In this document: in pieces, positions 35,549-46,803 of the stretch | Layout: each line of letters opens with the position of its first letter | Position numbering within the stretch: position 1 is the stretch's first letter | From: Lingula anatina | Taxonomy: Eukaryota; Brachiopoda; Lingulata; Lingulida; Lingulidae | Length of the DNA: 64,000 bases | Assembly: GCF_001039355.2 (NCBI RefSeq) | Contig: NW_019774336.1 | Span: forward strand, 259,930-323,929 | Reading direction: 5' to 3' | Program-made: the position numbers and the translations under genes | The notes under the pieces: model-generated | The model's database searches: none | The model's input: only the letters and a program-made list of their open reading frames with translations | What the model was told of the DNA's origin: nothing

Positions 35549-35787
35549 AGACCCCATTCCCATACCTAGATTGATCTAGCAGGATCGACCCATCTCTTAG
35601 GGGTTTCTTGCTAAATTACATTCGCTCTGTCTGGCATGCCTACTGAAGCTGTTAAGGGGTAATTAACTATCATTTAGCAGCTTCAGTAGGTGTGCCAGAC
35701 ATCTAAGCTGCTTAATCTGAATGCAATTTAGAGAGAATCCCCTCGGAGATGGGTTGATCCTGCTAGATTGATCTAGGAATGGGGTCT
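35549..35787. mobile_element. Foldback MITE in the probable VPS39 3'UTR
   Basis: The outer termini agaccccattcc and ggaatggggtct are inverted repeats. The arms continue with tagattgatctagcaggatc against gatcctgctagattgatcta, and ggggtttcttgctaaatt against aatttagagagaatcccc. The inner arms (gcctactgaagctgttaagg and cagcttcagtaggtgtgcc) also pair. This is the best preserved copy of the family here. It lies between the VPS39 stop codon and the first AATAAA, so it is probably transcribed. Confidence 0.85.
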
Positions 35788-36051
35788 GAAAGTCAAAGGC
35801 AAATAACTTAAATTGCAGTATTGGTTAGCATACAATAGCCATTTTCATTAGGATTATTCCACCATTCTGTTGGTGACAAAAAGCCTTTTGAGCACTTTTA
35901 TATATAATTTGTGATTGATTATAAACGTGCAGCAACTGAGTGGTTTTGTTATTGATCTAGGAATTATAATATCTGAATAAGTCATACTGTATTAGAATAT
36001 CTAAGAAAAAGAAGTTCCATTGATTTTGTGCACATACTTTGAATTATAAGG

Positions 36052-36057
36052 AATAAA
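36052..36057 (+). promoter_or_regulatory. Candidate VPS39 poly(A) signal AATAAA
   Basis: First plus-strand AATAAA that I find after the VPS39 TGA at 34656, implying a 3'UTR of about 1.4 kb. Unverified without transcript data. Confidence 0.45.
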
Positions 36058-36589
36058 ATATAAACTAAGTCTGAAAAACTGAATTTGACTAAACTTGATT
36101 TATTTATCAATTTTATGTATCAACAAAGAGTCGGTACACATCTGTATAGCCATCACCTGTGTCTGTTGTCATCGTGCACTTTCAGTGATAGCACAATAAG
36201 CGGAAAACAGTTTGACTTCCTGTCTTCAATCTTACAAGAATGAAGAATGTTACTACATGTAAAATGCAAGTGGAGTTTGAAAGATTGATTGGTATTCTTG
36301 GCAGTTGTGTATTTTTTGGGGTAGTTTTTCAATTTTGAAGTATTGGCATTTTCAAGGTGTGGTTTTGAACTTCCATGGGCCTGAAACTCAATGCTGGTTA
36401 TATTTTCTAAATATCCATGTTGCCTGTAGGCTGTAGAACATTATTAAAATTTGGTGGTGTTTATGCTTATACAAATTGTATAATATTGCATCAAAATTAA
36501 CAAGATAACTATTTTGTGCACATCCAACATTAACACCATAAAAGGAAAATGTGTTGCTTATCATGGATTTGGAACAGTATCCAAGAAAA

Positions 36590-37170
36590 AATTGATCAGA
36601 AACAGTTTGGCAGCATAAAGGGTAGTTGCACTACTTTTGCTTTGATTGAAGCCATTGATATCATTGCCAAGTCAGTATGCTAGAATGCTACTGGTAGACT
36701 GTGCTAAAGTGTTTGACACAAAATTGCTCACTAACTACTTACACAAAAACTTCATCCTTTGGGACTCCACAAGGTCATTATTTGGTGGGTCACTGAATTT
36801 CTCACAGAGAGAAAGCAATTTGTGAAAATCCAGAATAATTTACTGGAGTACACAAGGTAAAAACTTGGCCCTGTGCTCTTTGTGCAATGATCAATGACCT
36901 CAAAACCTCCACAGACACCTTTAAATATGTTGACAACACAACTCTAATTAATTTCGCCACCAATAACTCTAGACCAAATACAAACTGTTGCAACAGAAAC
37001 CTTCTGTTGGTCACAAAAAAATTAACATGCCCATAAATTCCAAGGCTTTACCAAAAATGAAAGAACATTTGCATTCTCTGAGGCACTCTCAGAACTTATA
37101 TATCCCAAAGTTTAAAACTGTCAGATCTGCAGACTTTAATCAAATGCCCTCAGAAATTTTAATATACAAA
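36590..37170 (+). pseudogene. Degenerate LINE reverse transcriptase fragment
   Basis: Broken reading frames carry the order of motifs of a non-LTR retrotransposon RT: QFGSIKGSCTTFALIEAID (Q-F-G...S-T-T-x-A-L), then W-V-T-E-F-L-T-E-R-K-Q, K-L-G-P-V-L-F, M-I-N-D-L-K-T-S, K-Y-V-D-N-T-T-L (the catalytic YVDD box, second Asp changed to Asn) and a C-W-S-Q-K-N-like thumb segment. Several frameshifts and stops interrupt it. The style (T-K-L-G-P, I-N-D-L) suggests a CR1/L2/Jockey-like clade, but I cannot assign it. Non-functional relic. Confidence 0.8.
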
Positions 37171-37389
37171 CTCTTGACTATTTTAAAGAAACTGATTGAT
37201 ATAATATTTTAATAATTGAATTCTTTTATGTTACTATTTTTAATGAAATGATTGATTTAATATTTTTATATTAATTTAATTCTTTTATGGTATTGAACTA
37301 CTTAAAAGAAGCCATTTAGATGTAGTATTTTAATCAGGGAATTCTTTTATGTTGTATTGTCATTATGTGTATTAATTGTTTTTAAAATT

Positions 37390-37390
37390 N
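37390..37390. other. Ambiguous base N beside a dispersed repeat
   Basis: Single N four bases before the second copy of the 95-bp repeat; probable contig join. Confidence 0.95.
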
Positions 37391-37393
37391 AGT

Positions 37394-37488
37394 TTAGATG
37401 TGGCATTGTTTTCTAAGTATTATATTGAATTTGGAATGCCAGTATATAAATGAAAAAGGAAACCTTTTGTGGATATTTTGTGGAAGAG
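37394..37488. repeat. 95-bp dispersed repeat, copy 2
   Basis: Almost identical to 27847-27941 (two visible mismatches), same orientation. Starts right after the N at 37390. Confidence 0.85.
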
Positions 37489-37813
37489 TTATTTTAATTT
37501 TTTTGTAAAAGCCAACTTTTAGTTACAAGAACAATCATTATCATTATTCTTTAATTGTTGATAAAAGAAAAACAAGATGTTCAAAATATCAATTTACTTT
37601 TTTGTAGATTACATAATGTGGTAATGTAACAAATAACAAGCACTTCATATCCTCAAGGTTTTGAGGTGATCAAACAGCACCAATATCTTCAAAATATAAA
37701 AAAATTAAAGATGTAGCATGATTTCTTTACACACATACACAAAACCAATCCATATCTTTATATACATTTTTACCAAAGGATCAATCTTTTAAATGCACAC
37801 AATTCTCACTGCC

Positions 37814-37817
<4 letters not shown>

Positions 37818-37847
<30 letters not shown>
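37818..37847. repeat. Poly(T) run
   Basis: About 30 T; could be the poly(A) tail of a minus-strand retrocopy or simple slippage. Confidence 0.8.
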
Positions 37848-37848
<1 letters not shown>

Positions 37849-38461
37849 TATGTGCAGGTGCCCAGGTTGGTACACACATGTAGGTAAATAGGTAAATAAA
37901 TACACTGTGGGTTGATAGGTGGTGTTATAACTCATCAAGGTAAGCTATAGCAAAACAGGCACAGACATTGTACAAATGCCAATGTATTTTTGCTACAAGG
38001 TGTTTTTTTTTTCTTGCCTGCTCACATTCAATCTGTCTGCTTCATATCTTTGGGGGGCAAACTGCATAAATACCAGAAATTATTTACAGCAATTACACAT
38101 CACAAAACGTCACTACGAGTTTGGAATCATTTGTACTATAATGACTCGTACTCAGCAAGGTTTGTGTGTCCTTTGTTGTGAGCAAAGCAATAAGTTTCTC
38201 ATTGTCACTTACGGGAATAGTTTTCATTTACATGTAATTTTCTATTAGTGCAAACAAGTCATGCTTCCTTGTTATATATCTAATACAGTGGTACATGAAG
38301 TGTATCTCATCTTCTTTCACCTAACAAAAAGAACACAAACGGTTTTCAGGTAGTATTTTCGGGTACACAAAGGCTGTCTTTCAAGATCTGATGGGTATTT
38401 GTGGACGGTCGTCAGCAACTCGATCAACCAGTATTCTCACCACACACTGTGTCATGTATTT

Positions 38462-40574
38462 CTATTCATCTTCACCACTCAAATCTTGCGTGCCATTTTC
38501 CTTTATGATTTCTTTGAGTTCGCATTGCTTTCTTTCTTCGACTGGTAATGAACTTCTGCTTTTGTCGCTTCTTCTTTGATCCTCACCTTCTTCAATGCAC
38601 TTTCTGGTAAGCATTCTTGGCAAGTATTTTACAAAGTGGGTCCTAAAATGGGCGTTACCCCCAACGTAGATGATGGGGTCCCATACACATGAGAGCTTAG
38701 CAAGTAGAGCTGGGACGACGCGCGCCAAACTGGGTATGGACGTGACATCACCAAACGCCGCCCACATTGAGAACACCGCATATGGGGTCCAGGAGGCCAA
38801 AAAACAACCTGGGAAATATAAGTTTCCACAAGGTATATGACGTGGTCTACTTGATTATTCAGTGTCAGTTATGATTCCGCTTTCACTGAAAGGTCTTTCT
38901 TATAACTACCTTAATTTGGTGGCTTCATAGAACAATTATAATGAAAGTTAATGCAAACCAAACTCACCAATCATCAAACATATCACTTTGGCCAGTCTTC
39001 TCTCTACACGTTTTCTGCGGCGATATGCGGTACTTTTCTCATTATGTACCTTAGTTCCAATAAACTTAAACTGAAAACACAGAAAAGCTTTTTTTAGTCA
39101 AGATACATTCACAAAAAATTCTGAATAGTTAAACATCTGGCTTACATGTTTAAGGGGTATGATACGTTGAAATTTAAGGAAATCAGAATTGATGCTTTCA
39201 GGAAAGTTTCCCGACACCGGATTGTAGTACTTATACGTTTAAAAGGTATTGATTGCTGTTCAGGTGAGGAAGATTTATTTTTGATGTCACAGCATTATCT
39301 CATAACATGACAATGTTTATTTCGCTTTATGTAGGCGGATATGAAAAAATACTAACGTGCCGAACTTTTCAACTTTTTAACATCGCCATACAAATCTGTT
39401 AAAACCTTTACAATGGAAAGGCAAAACTAGAGAGAAAGTTGTCTTATAGCTAACTGAGATAATAGAAAAATACAGAACGTACATATAACGACTGTGGAAG
39501 AAAATGATGACCATTCTCCTTCTAATTATATCTTATTATATCAACTAAGTATATCAAATTTTGTAGTGTCACGTAGGTATCGAGGTGTTACTCAACGCGT
39601 TTCCATTTTCTTTATTAGACTTTTGCGTGACTAAAGGCCGCATTCTCCTTTTTGTCAGAGTGTTATTACTTTGACTTGGTTGTTTTTGTCTCAATTGTAT
39701 TACAAAATGATTATAGAATCGTTTGGAATTAGAAATTTGGAATGCTTTTAATAACGTATTGTGAAAAAGACCAGAAATGGGTAATATACTGAAATCCACA
39801 AAACTGAACAAAATAAGAGGCTGGATATAAATTGACTACAAGCGTTAAGAAAAGTAAAGGCAGGCACACTCATAATAAGGGAATGGCTTGATCATACATA
39901 TTTTGGTAATAGGCTGGATGGTTTCTGACAAAATGTAAGTGAATTATAAAATGATAAGCGGGTGGCTTAATAGCCTACGTGTACATGTACACTAATTAAT
40001 AAGTGACTAGGTTGACCACCAATATTGTAGACTATCAATATTCAAACGAAAAAAAAACTACGTTCTATTATGGTTGCTTTTACAAATGCTGTCCTAGCTG
40101 ACAATAACTTCTTGACGACGTTCACCAAGTTGATATTTCTAGGTTTCAACTAGAAACTTACTCTACATCAGGACCACAGAGAGAATTTTGTTCACTGGAT
40201 ATTCACAGGTATTTCTCTGGTTATTCACTTAAGCTGTGTACGTTTCTGTTCTGTGGTCAAGGGATTTTGCACCAACATGACATGATCACCCCATTGGCTT
40301 CTGTAGTCGAGAGCAGGCCTACTAGAACCCTACCAAGGGTGGATAATTTTTCTGGAATACTATAATGAGCAAAAGTCTCACAACAAAATATCAAAACGGC
40401 TTCTGGTATTTGAAACTTCCTTTAGTCAATTTTCTCTCCTCTATTGCTTCGTCTGCATAAAGGATATGTGGATATGTAGATGTCAATATCATTGGACTTG
40501 TGAAGTTTCTTTTGTCTGTAGCTACTTATATTTGTCTGATCTTACCATCCAATATTTCATCTGCTTTTAGTCAA

Positions 40575-40616
<42 letters not shown>

Positions 40617-43600
40617 CAACAGAAATTTAATAAATAAACCAATATCTGTTTTCTCTGCTGTACCATTGATTGTTTTTTTTTGTTTTTTTTTTGCTATTAT
40701 TTATACGGCCCACTTGGAGTTATTTTCTTACTTCGATATATCTTATTGAATTGCAAGTGTCTGCCCGATATTCCCATAGAATAAATGTTTGTATCATGAA
40801 GTACATCTAACTGCATTCGAAATATAAAATGTGTTAAGTAGGAGTTCTTACATGATTTGAGATTCTTTGTGTTCACGGCCCACACAATATATTCTATGTG
40901 ATTTACTAGCCACGATTTCACTTTTGCACCCTGGTATTGATTAAAACGAAGTATGGCGAAGCCCTACTTTCTGGTACCTTACTAACTGATGCTATTGCAA
41001 ACAGATACCAATTTAATCAAAGTCTCCCGTAATACAGAGTGCCTACGGGTGTGACCCATTCCAATCGTTAGATGTAACTTTTGCAACATGTATAACTGGC
41101 GTAAACAGTTAGCACTAGTTACAACACGAGTCGTCCACTGTATGCGACATACAGGAAAGTAATTATCGAGGCGTTCATTCTATCTCAAAGCATGGATGTA
41201 CTTTCATACTCAAAGTAGGAGCTTGGAGACAACTGCCAGAGAGGCTATGTTATTAAAAGGCAATATGTTAAGGGCCATTTCAAGAAGCATATGGAAACAC
41301 TTAAAGACATGCTCGACAATTGGTTTGAATGTATCGCCTATATTTAGATTAACTTCGAATGAAAAATGCATATTATGTTGGTTCGAGGTTCGGTATACAT
41401 GTAATCTATAATTAAAAGTCTAGAAGCTAGACGTACATTTGTATGTGAGTCAACAATAGGTCAGTAGACAAAACGACAGTAGACAACATGTCAGTAGACA
41501 ATAGGTCAGTAAGAATGCCCCAAATAATAGAGGGCCATAGAGTTAAGCTAGATGTAAAAAGTGGCCTGATTTGGATTTGGTCAAAATACCCATTCCACCG
41601 TTTCCTTTTTGTAAAATACTTATCTAGTTATTACTGTGAAATAATTAAACGCTTTAAGAGCAAAAATCCTTTTTTTTTTTGTTGTTGTTTTAATTATTCA
41701 CCACCTTAAGCGTTTCTGCTTTTAAACTCTACCCCCGTTTATTGTCAATTAAACTACTTTGTAAATTGGTGTAAGACAGTGATTGGTTCGCGTCGTAACC
41801 CGATAACGCAGTCTGAAAATTGGCATGGCTGGCGACCAGGGTGTGAATTGCGATCGGTGCCAGACTTTTTTTTTTAATCTTACTTGTTTATTAGATGTAA
41901 GCCCACAAGATGTTTCACTTGCACCAGATTGTGGTGCTTATGTGTGTGATTAAAAAGGGATTAATGTTTGAAATCGAAAACACAATTTTCACCACACTCG
42001 AATTGGAAAATTCACCACGAGATATTTTTGATGTGACAGCATAACTCACAACGTGACACTGTTTATTTCTTTCTTCATTATCAAAGCGGATAAGGTAACA
42101 GACCCTACGTATTGATCTTCCTTAAGCTACTCATCTCGGTCGGGAGCACTTATAAGATTAGCCCCGGAATCATGCAAGTGACTAACAACCCGGCAAACAC
42201 ATAACGTTTTATAACGTTGCCATAACGCGGGTTATATAAACGTTATGGTAACGTCATAATATTAACGTTATGTGCTTGCTGGGTTAACCCCATTTTTATA
42301 TAATCATCTTTTGGTATACATGTATTTACAATTTTCTTTTACAAGATGACATAATTTTATTTTATTTATAATTACACTGCCTTCGTTCATCAAGTATGTG
42401 TATGTGGATAAGTTTGTCCATTTGTATATGATAAAAATCCCAGTTGACCGTCTGTCTGTTCTCAAAAGTGCGTATATATACACGGTCCCCTGTTACTCTC
42501 TTCCAGAGCCAGAGTGACAGATGCCGTCAATTATGTGCCAAACTAACTGGTGGGCAGTACAGTGCAGAAAAGTGTAGCCTACGTAATAAGTAGGCAGAGA
42601 AGTATCTGTGAAAATCTAGTGAAAGAAATCTATTTTCATAACTTTTTTTTTTTTTTTTTTTGGGGGGGGGGGGTACCTGTTAAGAGGTTTGCTGGGTGAG
42701 ATGTATATGTTTTTGTACATGTAGTCCCTGTTACGCTGGGCTGTGACTGCTCCATTCTCACCCCAAATCGAAGTTTGGACTATGACAATATTTTATAATC
42801 AACATCAAATTCATACATCAGTGTTAATGGATTATGTATATTGCAGTCTTTTCGTAAAGCCCGTCGTAACAGGGTTTAAAACAGGGTTTTCCATTTTGAC
42901 CACAAATCTGATGTCCTGTAATTGTTATCTAAATGTTTCTTCTTGTGGAAAGCAACTGACTGGTCGTCAAACACAGCCTTTCTCTTGTCGAATTGATATG
43001 GGGAATATGTACCACTGCATACCAAACTCTACATACTTTTCATTAGGGATCATTAGACTCCTGTGATCTCAGGTTATAATAATCATATTTCTGGACGTAA
43101 ATGTCTTAAATGTCTTTTTTTAATTATTTCGTTTATGAATTTCCCTGTCCAGCTCTCTTAACGTTGTGTGTGTGTGTGTGTGTATGTATGTGTGTGTGTG
43201 TCAATTACCATATTATACAATTGTCTTACCCAATGAAATTAATAATACATGTAATGGGATATTGAACGTTAAAGGCGACAGAAATATACTTTGACGTGAT
43301 AACTTGTTAGTCGAGTTGCTGAAATGCTAAACCTTTTCCTTCAAAAAAACGATTTTCCTTCAAAAAAGATCAATGTCTTGCTCAAAAGTAGAAACAAAGC
43401 TAAGGCTGTTTTTAATATCCATAAGAAAAACATTTCTGTAAATAAAACATTACAGGGAAGAACATTGGGTCATGGACTATTGAGTAGGTGTGAGTAACAA
43501 CTCGACTATGCACTTAAATGCAATATTGGTCGTCAATAACAGTTAACATCTGGAAGACGCAAAAATGTGCACAAATAGTGTTTCATTGAAGAGCATCGTA

Positions 43601-44766
43601 ATATAAAATTATCTGGGAATCCAGGACGTCAAATATTAAGGGATGTTCTTGAGGACAATAAGGTTTGCACGGTGAAATGAGCGTTCACTAAAGAAATCAC
43701 CAGTGAGAGACTTAGCTTCACATCTGGAAACATGAACTTGTCTTTTAGCACAGGTATTTGGCTTTTGCTTACAGAATAAATAAAATGAAAATAGGCGGTT
43801 ATGCCAAACCAAAAAAAAAAAAAAAAAAAACGTAAAATTGAACTTTTTTTTAGGCTCAAGCAGAATGAAAAACATAAACATTGGATTTTGGGGTGCACAG
43901 ATTAATGACAGCGTATGAAAGCATGATTCAAGACTTAATCGAACACATGAATGAGAAGGAGCGTGGATTTGTAAAATCAATTAACAAATATCAATTTGTC
44001 ATTATTGTCATGTTTAAAATGTCATATCGAGTCAGAAACCATATGAAACACCATTCGTCTCTATTATTCTACTTCTTGATAACCCATATCCCATTAAACA
44101 GTGCAGTATAAAACAATTTCTTACCTTGTGGAAGATGTTACCATAGCAAAAACATATGATAACTATAGGCAAGAAAAACTCAAGAACAAACAATGATATG
44201 ATGTAGCTTCTTGCGTTTTCATCCTCTGTTTCCCAGTGGATGCTGCAATGGGTGCCATCTGCCTCCGGCTGATAAGAGCTCCATCCCACAAGGGGCATTA
44301 CAGCCCAAATTCCCGCCGCTAGCCAGCATATGACAATCGTTGTGACTGCTGCTGGTTTCTCAACCAGTACTGAGTGGGGTCGTGTGACCACAACGTACCT
44401 ATCAGCGGCCACTGCGCTCATTTGGTTTATAGCGGCGAGACCCAAAAAGGTCATGGAAAACGCGTAAAACGTGCACCCTGCATCCCCGTAAAGCCATTCT
44501 TCGGCAAAGTTATTTACGGCCACCAAAACTGCTAAAAACGACATCAAAGCATCTCCAACCGACAATGACGCTATGAACATATTGACAGAATTCTGTAACT
44601 CCTTGTTCAGAATATATGTAAGAATCACACCGACGTTCATCACCATTCCCAAAAAGGAAAGGTTGAGCATAATTACAGCTATAACAATGTGTTCTGTAGT
44701 TGTAAGATGCACCGAATTAGCAAGAGTTCCATTGAAACTATCGCCACTAAGGTTATTCAAAGTCAT
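38462..44766 (-). CDS. Tetraopsin-type opsin (peropsin/neuropsin/RGR-like), complete, 3 exons, 363 aa
   Basis: Exons on the minus strand: 44125-44766 (214 codons), 38968-39070, 38462-38808; both introns GT-AG, frame preserved, TGA stop. An in-frame TAG sits four codons before the ATG. Seven hydrophobic segments are visible. Two N-glycosylation sequons lie at N5 and N12. Cys98 and Cys174 are the expected TM3-EL2 disulfide; Y101 is at the bovine-113 position; Glu168 is at the 181 counterion position; DRY is at 122-124; SWTPY is in TM6 (254-258). Lys286 in A-L-L-A-K is the retinal Schiff-base lysine. TM7 ends in D-P-I-I-Y instead of N-P-x-x-Y. G-W-S-S-Y-Q-P and the loop before Cys174 are like peropsin, and W-x-x-F-G-x-x-x-x-I-P is shared with peropsin and neuropsin, so I place it in the Go/RGR/peropsin/neuropsin (tetraopsin) group without choosing a subfamily. 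The tail is basic/acidic and Ser-rich. Signalling versus photoisomerase role cannot be told from sequence. Confidence 0.92.
40575..40616. repeat. (ATT)n microsatellite
   Basis: About 14 ATT units in opsin intron 1. Confidence 0.92.
41118..41160. repeat. Half copy of the GTCCACTGTATG palindrome
   Basis: gttacaacacgagtcgtcca followed by ctgtatgcgacataca matches the left arm of 29187-29303; no right arm follows. Confidence 0.5.
42187..42295. mobile_element. Short MITE with AACCCGGCAAACACATAACGT termini
   Basis: The left end aacccggcaaacacataacg is mirrored by cgttatgtgcttgctgggtt on the right, with further internal ataacgtt/aacgttat repeats. About 109 bp, no ORF. Opsin intron 1. Confidence 0.8.
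43165..43201. repeat. (GT)n microsatellite, interrupted
   Basis: GT tract broken by tatgtatg; opsin intron 1. Confidence 0.9.
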
Positions 44767-45269
44767 GTTGGCATTCTACCTGGACTAGACCGTGTGTTCA
44801 GATCAATTTGCCACAACGTTTTATACCCCGAGTCTTTCAATTGGTTCAACACGACTAAGTACTGAAAGTAGTGGTTGCACTGAAAAGCAAAGCATGCACC
44901 CACGCTTAAGGCTGACGTTTCCCAATATGCACAGCAAACCTTCAACCTGCAGAATAAGACAAAAATACTAGTTGGATATTTTTATTATTGGCTCATAATA
45001 TGTGATGCAATGTAAACCAATGCCATCTTTTTACATAAATGATAACCTTAATAACCAAATTATCAATAATTTAGTCGCATGCGAGTAAACATAATTGGAG
45101 ATCGCTATTCTATTGGATATAAACATTGAATTACTCTCTTTTCTTGTGATAAAATGGGTAATGGCTTTCTTCATCTTAATTATTTTACTTTAAAATTTTT
45201 ATGTCATTATGTTTATTTATTTATTTGTTTGTTAATTGCTTGATGTATTATTACCATCATTATTATTAT

Positions 45270-45320
45270 TCATTCATTCATTCATTCATTCATTCAGTCA
45301 TTCATGCATTCATTCATTCA
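45270..45320. repeat. (ATTC)n microsatellite
   Basis: About 12 units, slightly interrupted. Confidence 0.9.
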
Positions 45321-45966
45321 ATTATTCATTGAGATGGAACAACAGCAATTTGTAACAGTCTGGATTTAACATATCTATCTACATGTACTCCCGTGGTGGA
45401 TCTATGAAATGCAAACATTATGATTCAGGCAAAGTTACAAGGGCCGGGTGTTTTGGTATACACTGTAACACATAACACTATAATAAATGAATGAATGACC
45501 TTCGTTTCATAAGTGTCCACAGTCAATTAAGGCCTGCGACACTAAACTAGACGTTCTTCTGATACAATTTTTATCCTTCCTGTATTAAAAGGTCAGTTTC
45601 GAATGTATTTTGATCCGCTTATTGTTTTGGCTTCATACATCCTCACACCCTTCTACACCTATGGTGGAATTCATTTAGCACCTTACGTCAAGGGGATTTC
45701 TGGTCATCAATTCGAGGACCGCCATCGATTTCTTTTCCATCGACTTACAGAAAGCAATTATTTTTTGATATTTTCGGAATCCATCAGGAAATTTTCACTT
45801 TGATTTTACTTGCTATCAGAATGCATCGTCGTATACTTTCTTTTATGAACAGACACGAGTCTGGACAAAGCTGCGGGGATGTGAGCTTCTCGCACATCTA
45901 TGGCCTAATTTTTCATTTGTGCCAAGTTTGCACTCATATTAATTTATTAATTTTATTTATGGCAGT

Positions 45967-45969
<3 letters not shown>

Positions 45970-46007
<38 letters not shown>
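45970..46007. repeat. (GT)n microsatellite
   Basis: About 19 GT units. Confidence 0.92.
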
Positions 46008-46008
<1 letters not shown>

Positions 46009-46299
46009 TTAGCCGCTGTGTATCTAGGCACACACATATTTAATTGTTTTGATCAATTTTGGCATTTATTTCTATCGAGCTGCATCAGTGAAAAGTCATT
46101 CAGCTTTTTGGCTGTCGTGATATTTACCCGCATTGTTCCCTAGTGCAGTTTTAGCAGCTACACTAGAAGATGACTTAGATTTTGTTTCATTTTTATTTGG
46201 ACGCCCTCCACCATCCCATATCACCTGCCTTCGTCCTTGGGTTTTTCTCTAGTATTCCTTTTTGCACTATTCTGAGCCTTTATTTTACATTTGAACCTA

Positions 46300-46605
46300 C
46301 TTTTTGCTCCAATAGCTTTTGTTGTTACACATATTTTTCGTGATGTCGTCAATTTTCTGAACGTTGGTTGCACTCATTCACCCATACTTGAGTAATTATA
46401 TATTATGGTAGTTCTTTAGTATGGGGATCTATGATTATCCCCCACATCTGTTTTTCATTTGCGTCAACTTTTTGCTTCAATAGCTGCTGTTGTGTCACAT
46501 ATTTTTCTTGGTTGCACTAATTATCCTACTTCATTAATTTAACATTATGGCAGTTATATAGTATTTGGGATATAAGATTATCCCCCCATTTTTGTAACTT
46601 TGTAT
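46300..46605. repeat. Diverged tandem duplication, period about 150-165 bp
   Basis: gctccaatagcttttgttgt with acatatttttc, ggttgcact and a tatggtagtt...gattatccccc block recurs as gcttcaatagctgctgttgt, acatatttttc, ggttgcacta and tatggcagttat...gattatcccccc. Old duplication, no coding sense seen; the tatggcagttatat word also occurs at 45958. Confidence 0.6.
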
Positions 46606-46770
46606 CTTATCATTTTTTGTCATTAATATATGACAATTTTCAGTCTATGAACTTTATCTTGTTTACCTTTAAACAAAGACAGAGCTTCGTTGTGCTCGTG
46701 AATATTTGGCTACATAAATGGTTTTCAAGACAAAAATGCACTTCGAATTCGAAATTCAGCAGAAAAAATG

Positions 46771-46801
<31 letters not shown>
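46771..46801. repeat. (GT)n microsatellite
   Basis: About 15 GT units followed by a T-rich tract. Confidence 0.92.

Positions 46802-46803
<2 letters not shown>

Larger units (their letters stand above)
34657..38461. other. Tail-to-tail interval between VPS39 and the opsin
   Basis: Contains the VPS39 3'UTR (to about 36075 if the first AATAAA is used), a MITE, a dead LINE fragment, an N at 37390 beside a dispersed repeat, and a long T-run at 37818-37847. The opsin 3'UTR enters from the right on the minus strand. No further gene is seen. Confidence 0.55.
39071..44124. other. Opsin intron 1
   Basis: A 5-kb intron with simple repeats ((TTA)n 40575-40616, (GT)n 43165-43201), a half palindrome at 41118-41160 and a TIR element at 42187-42295. 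No other coding sequence supported. Confidence 0.6.

Noticed and set aside
43629-43980. Two overlapping minus-strand ORFs of 89 and 114 codons
   Set aside because: They lie in the opsin intron, cross a poly(A/T) run and show only Phe/Leu-rich chance sequence.
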